From positions 434,001-498,000 of the forward strand of contig NZ_QRDJ01000006.1 in NCBI RefSeq assembly GCF_003385845.1: a DNA stretch of 64,000 nucleotides. Direction: 5' to 3'. Of this stretch, positions 63,958-64,000 are shown one piece after another (position 1 is the stretch's first letter; each line of letters opens with the position of its first letter). The position numbers and the translations under genes were made by a program. Below the pieces are notes generated by a model. That model made no database searches. It saw only the letters and a list, made by a program, of their open reading frames with translations, and was not told where the DNA came from. The DNA is from Kushneria indalinina DSM 14324 (lineage in GTDB: Bacteria > Pseudomonadota > Gammaproteobacteria > Pseudomonadales > Halomonadaceae).

Positions 63958-64000
63958 GCGGGCCACTCCCTTGAAAAACGTCAACAGATGCCTCGAAGTG

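Noticed and set aside
1-64000. Defence island, prophage, integron or CRISPR array
   Set aside because: No integrases, phage structural genes, restriction systems, regularly spaced repeats or tRNA-flanked islands were seen. SbcCD, RecC and the NYN gene are scattered housekeeping-type genes, not a defence cluster.

Overview
The window is about 64 kb of GC-rich (roughly 60% by eye), densely coded chromosome from a gammaproteobacterium. Gene content (periplasmic glucan protein OpgD, OsmC, Tpx, SbcCD, RecC, a YbiT-type ABC-F protein, assimilatory NasA/NirBD, a metabolite:H+ symporter) and the sequence style fit a halophilic member of the Halomonadaceae (Halomonas/Kushneria/Chromohalobacter group). 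That placement is inference, because there is no rRNA in the window. I saw no tRNA, rRNA, CRISPR array, insertion sequence or prophage.

Layout. 1-6.1 kb: a complete four-carbon acid-sugar (D-erythronate/L-threonate) catabolic locus. denD and a GntP-type permease run leftward, and a FadR-type regulator with ltnD-otnK-otnC-otnI runs rightward. Two near-identical 13-bp palindromes lie in the divergent promoter region. 6.2-7.7 kb: an acetyl-/succinyl-CoA:CoA-transferase. 7.8-16.3 kb: nitrate/nitrite assimilation, with an FAD oxidoreductase-nirB-nirD-FNT channel unit running leftward and nasA running rightward from a shared 465-bp region. That region holds two facing sigma-54 promoter matches and an NtrC-like site between them. 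16.3-20.2 kb: a sucrose/fructan cassette (permease, LacI regulator, GH32 hydrolase) with a perfect 16-bp operator palindrome. 20.3-26.2 kb: an ABC exporter with a small membrane protein, then a DUF748/AsmA-like protein and a NodT-type outer-membrane lipoprotein. 26.3-27.9 kb: an M23 murein endopeptidase, followed by a 0.7-kb AT-rich intergenic region with strong dyad structure. 28.6-35.7 kb: LysR regulator, glutathionyl-hydroquinone reductase, DEAD-box helicase, endonuclease V, a secreted alpha/beta hydrolase and a membrane protein. 35.8-40.4 kb: sbcDC. 40.8-44.4 kb: opgD, a histidine phosphatase, tpx and osmC. 44.4-49.3 kb: a CigR/RcnB-like secreted protein, a small unknown protein, an ArgE-type deacetylase, an MHS permease with an attenuator-like leader, and an SDR dehydrogenase. 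49.4-64 kb: recC without recB/recD, a DUF1348 protein, xdhC-mocA-NYN, a secreted unknown, a YcaQ-like protein, an MFS exporter overlapping a TupA-like ATP-grasp gene, an ankyrin protein, ybiT, a small charged protein and a periplasmic serine hydrolase.

How it works together. The acid-sugar locus should convert D-erythronate and L-threonate through 2-oxo- and 3-oxo-tetronate to dihydroxyacetone phosphate. The nas/nir block reduces nitrate to ammonium and appears to be under nitrogen (RpoN/NtrC) control. The GH32 cassette imports and cleaves beta-fructosides. Much of the rest is DNA-repair, envelope and peroxide-stress housekeeping.

The most interesting unexplained signals are non-coding: the divergent RpoN/NtrC region (13.16-13.41 kb), a leader of tandem hairpins ending in a terminator just before the MHS permease (46.96-47.06 kb), and the structured AT-rich region at 28.0-28.4 kb. 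I did not find a convincing new defence or biosynthetic system.
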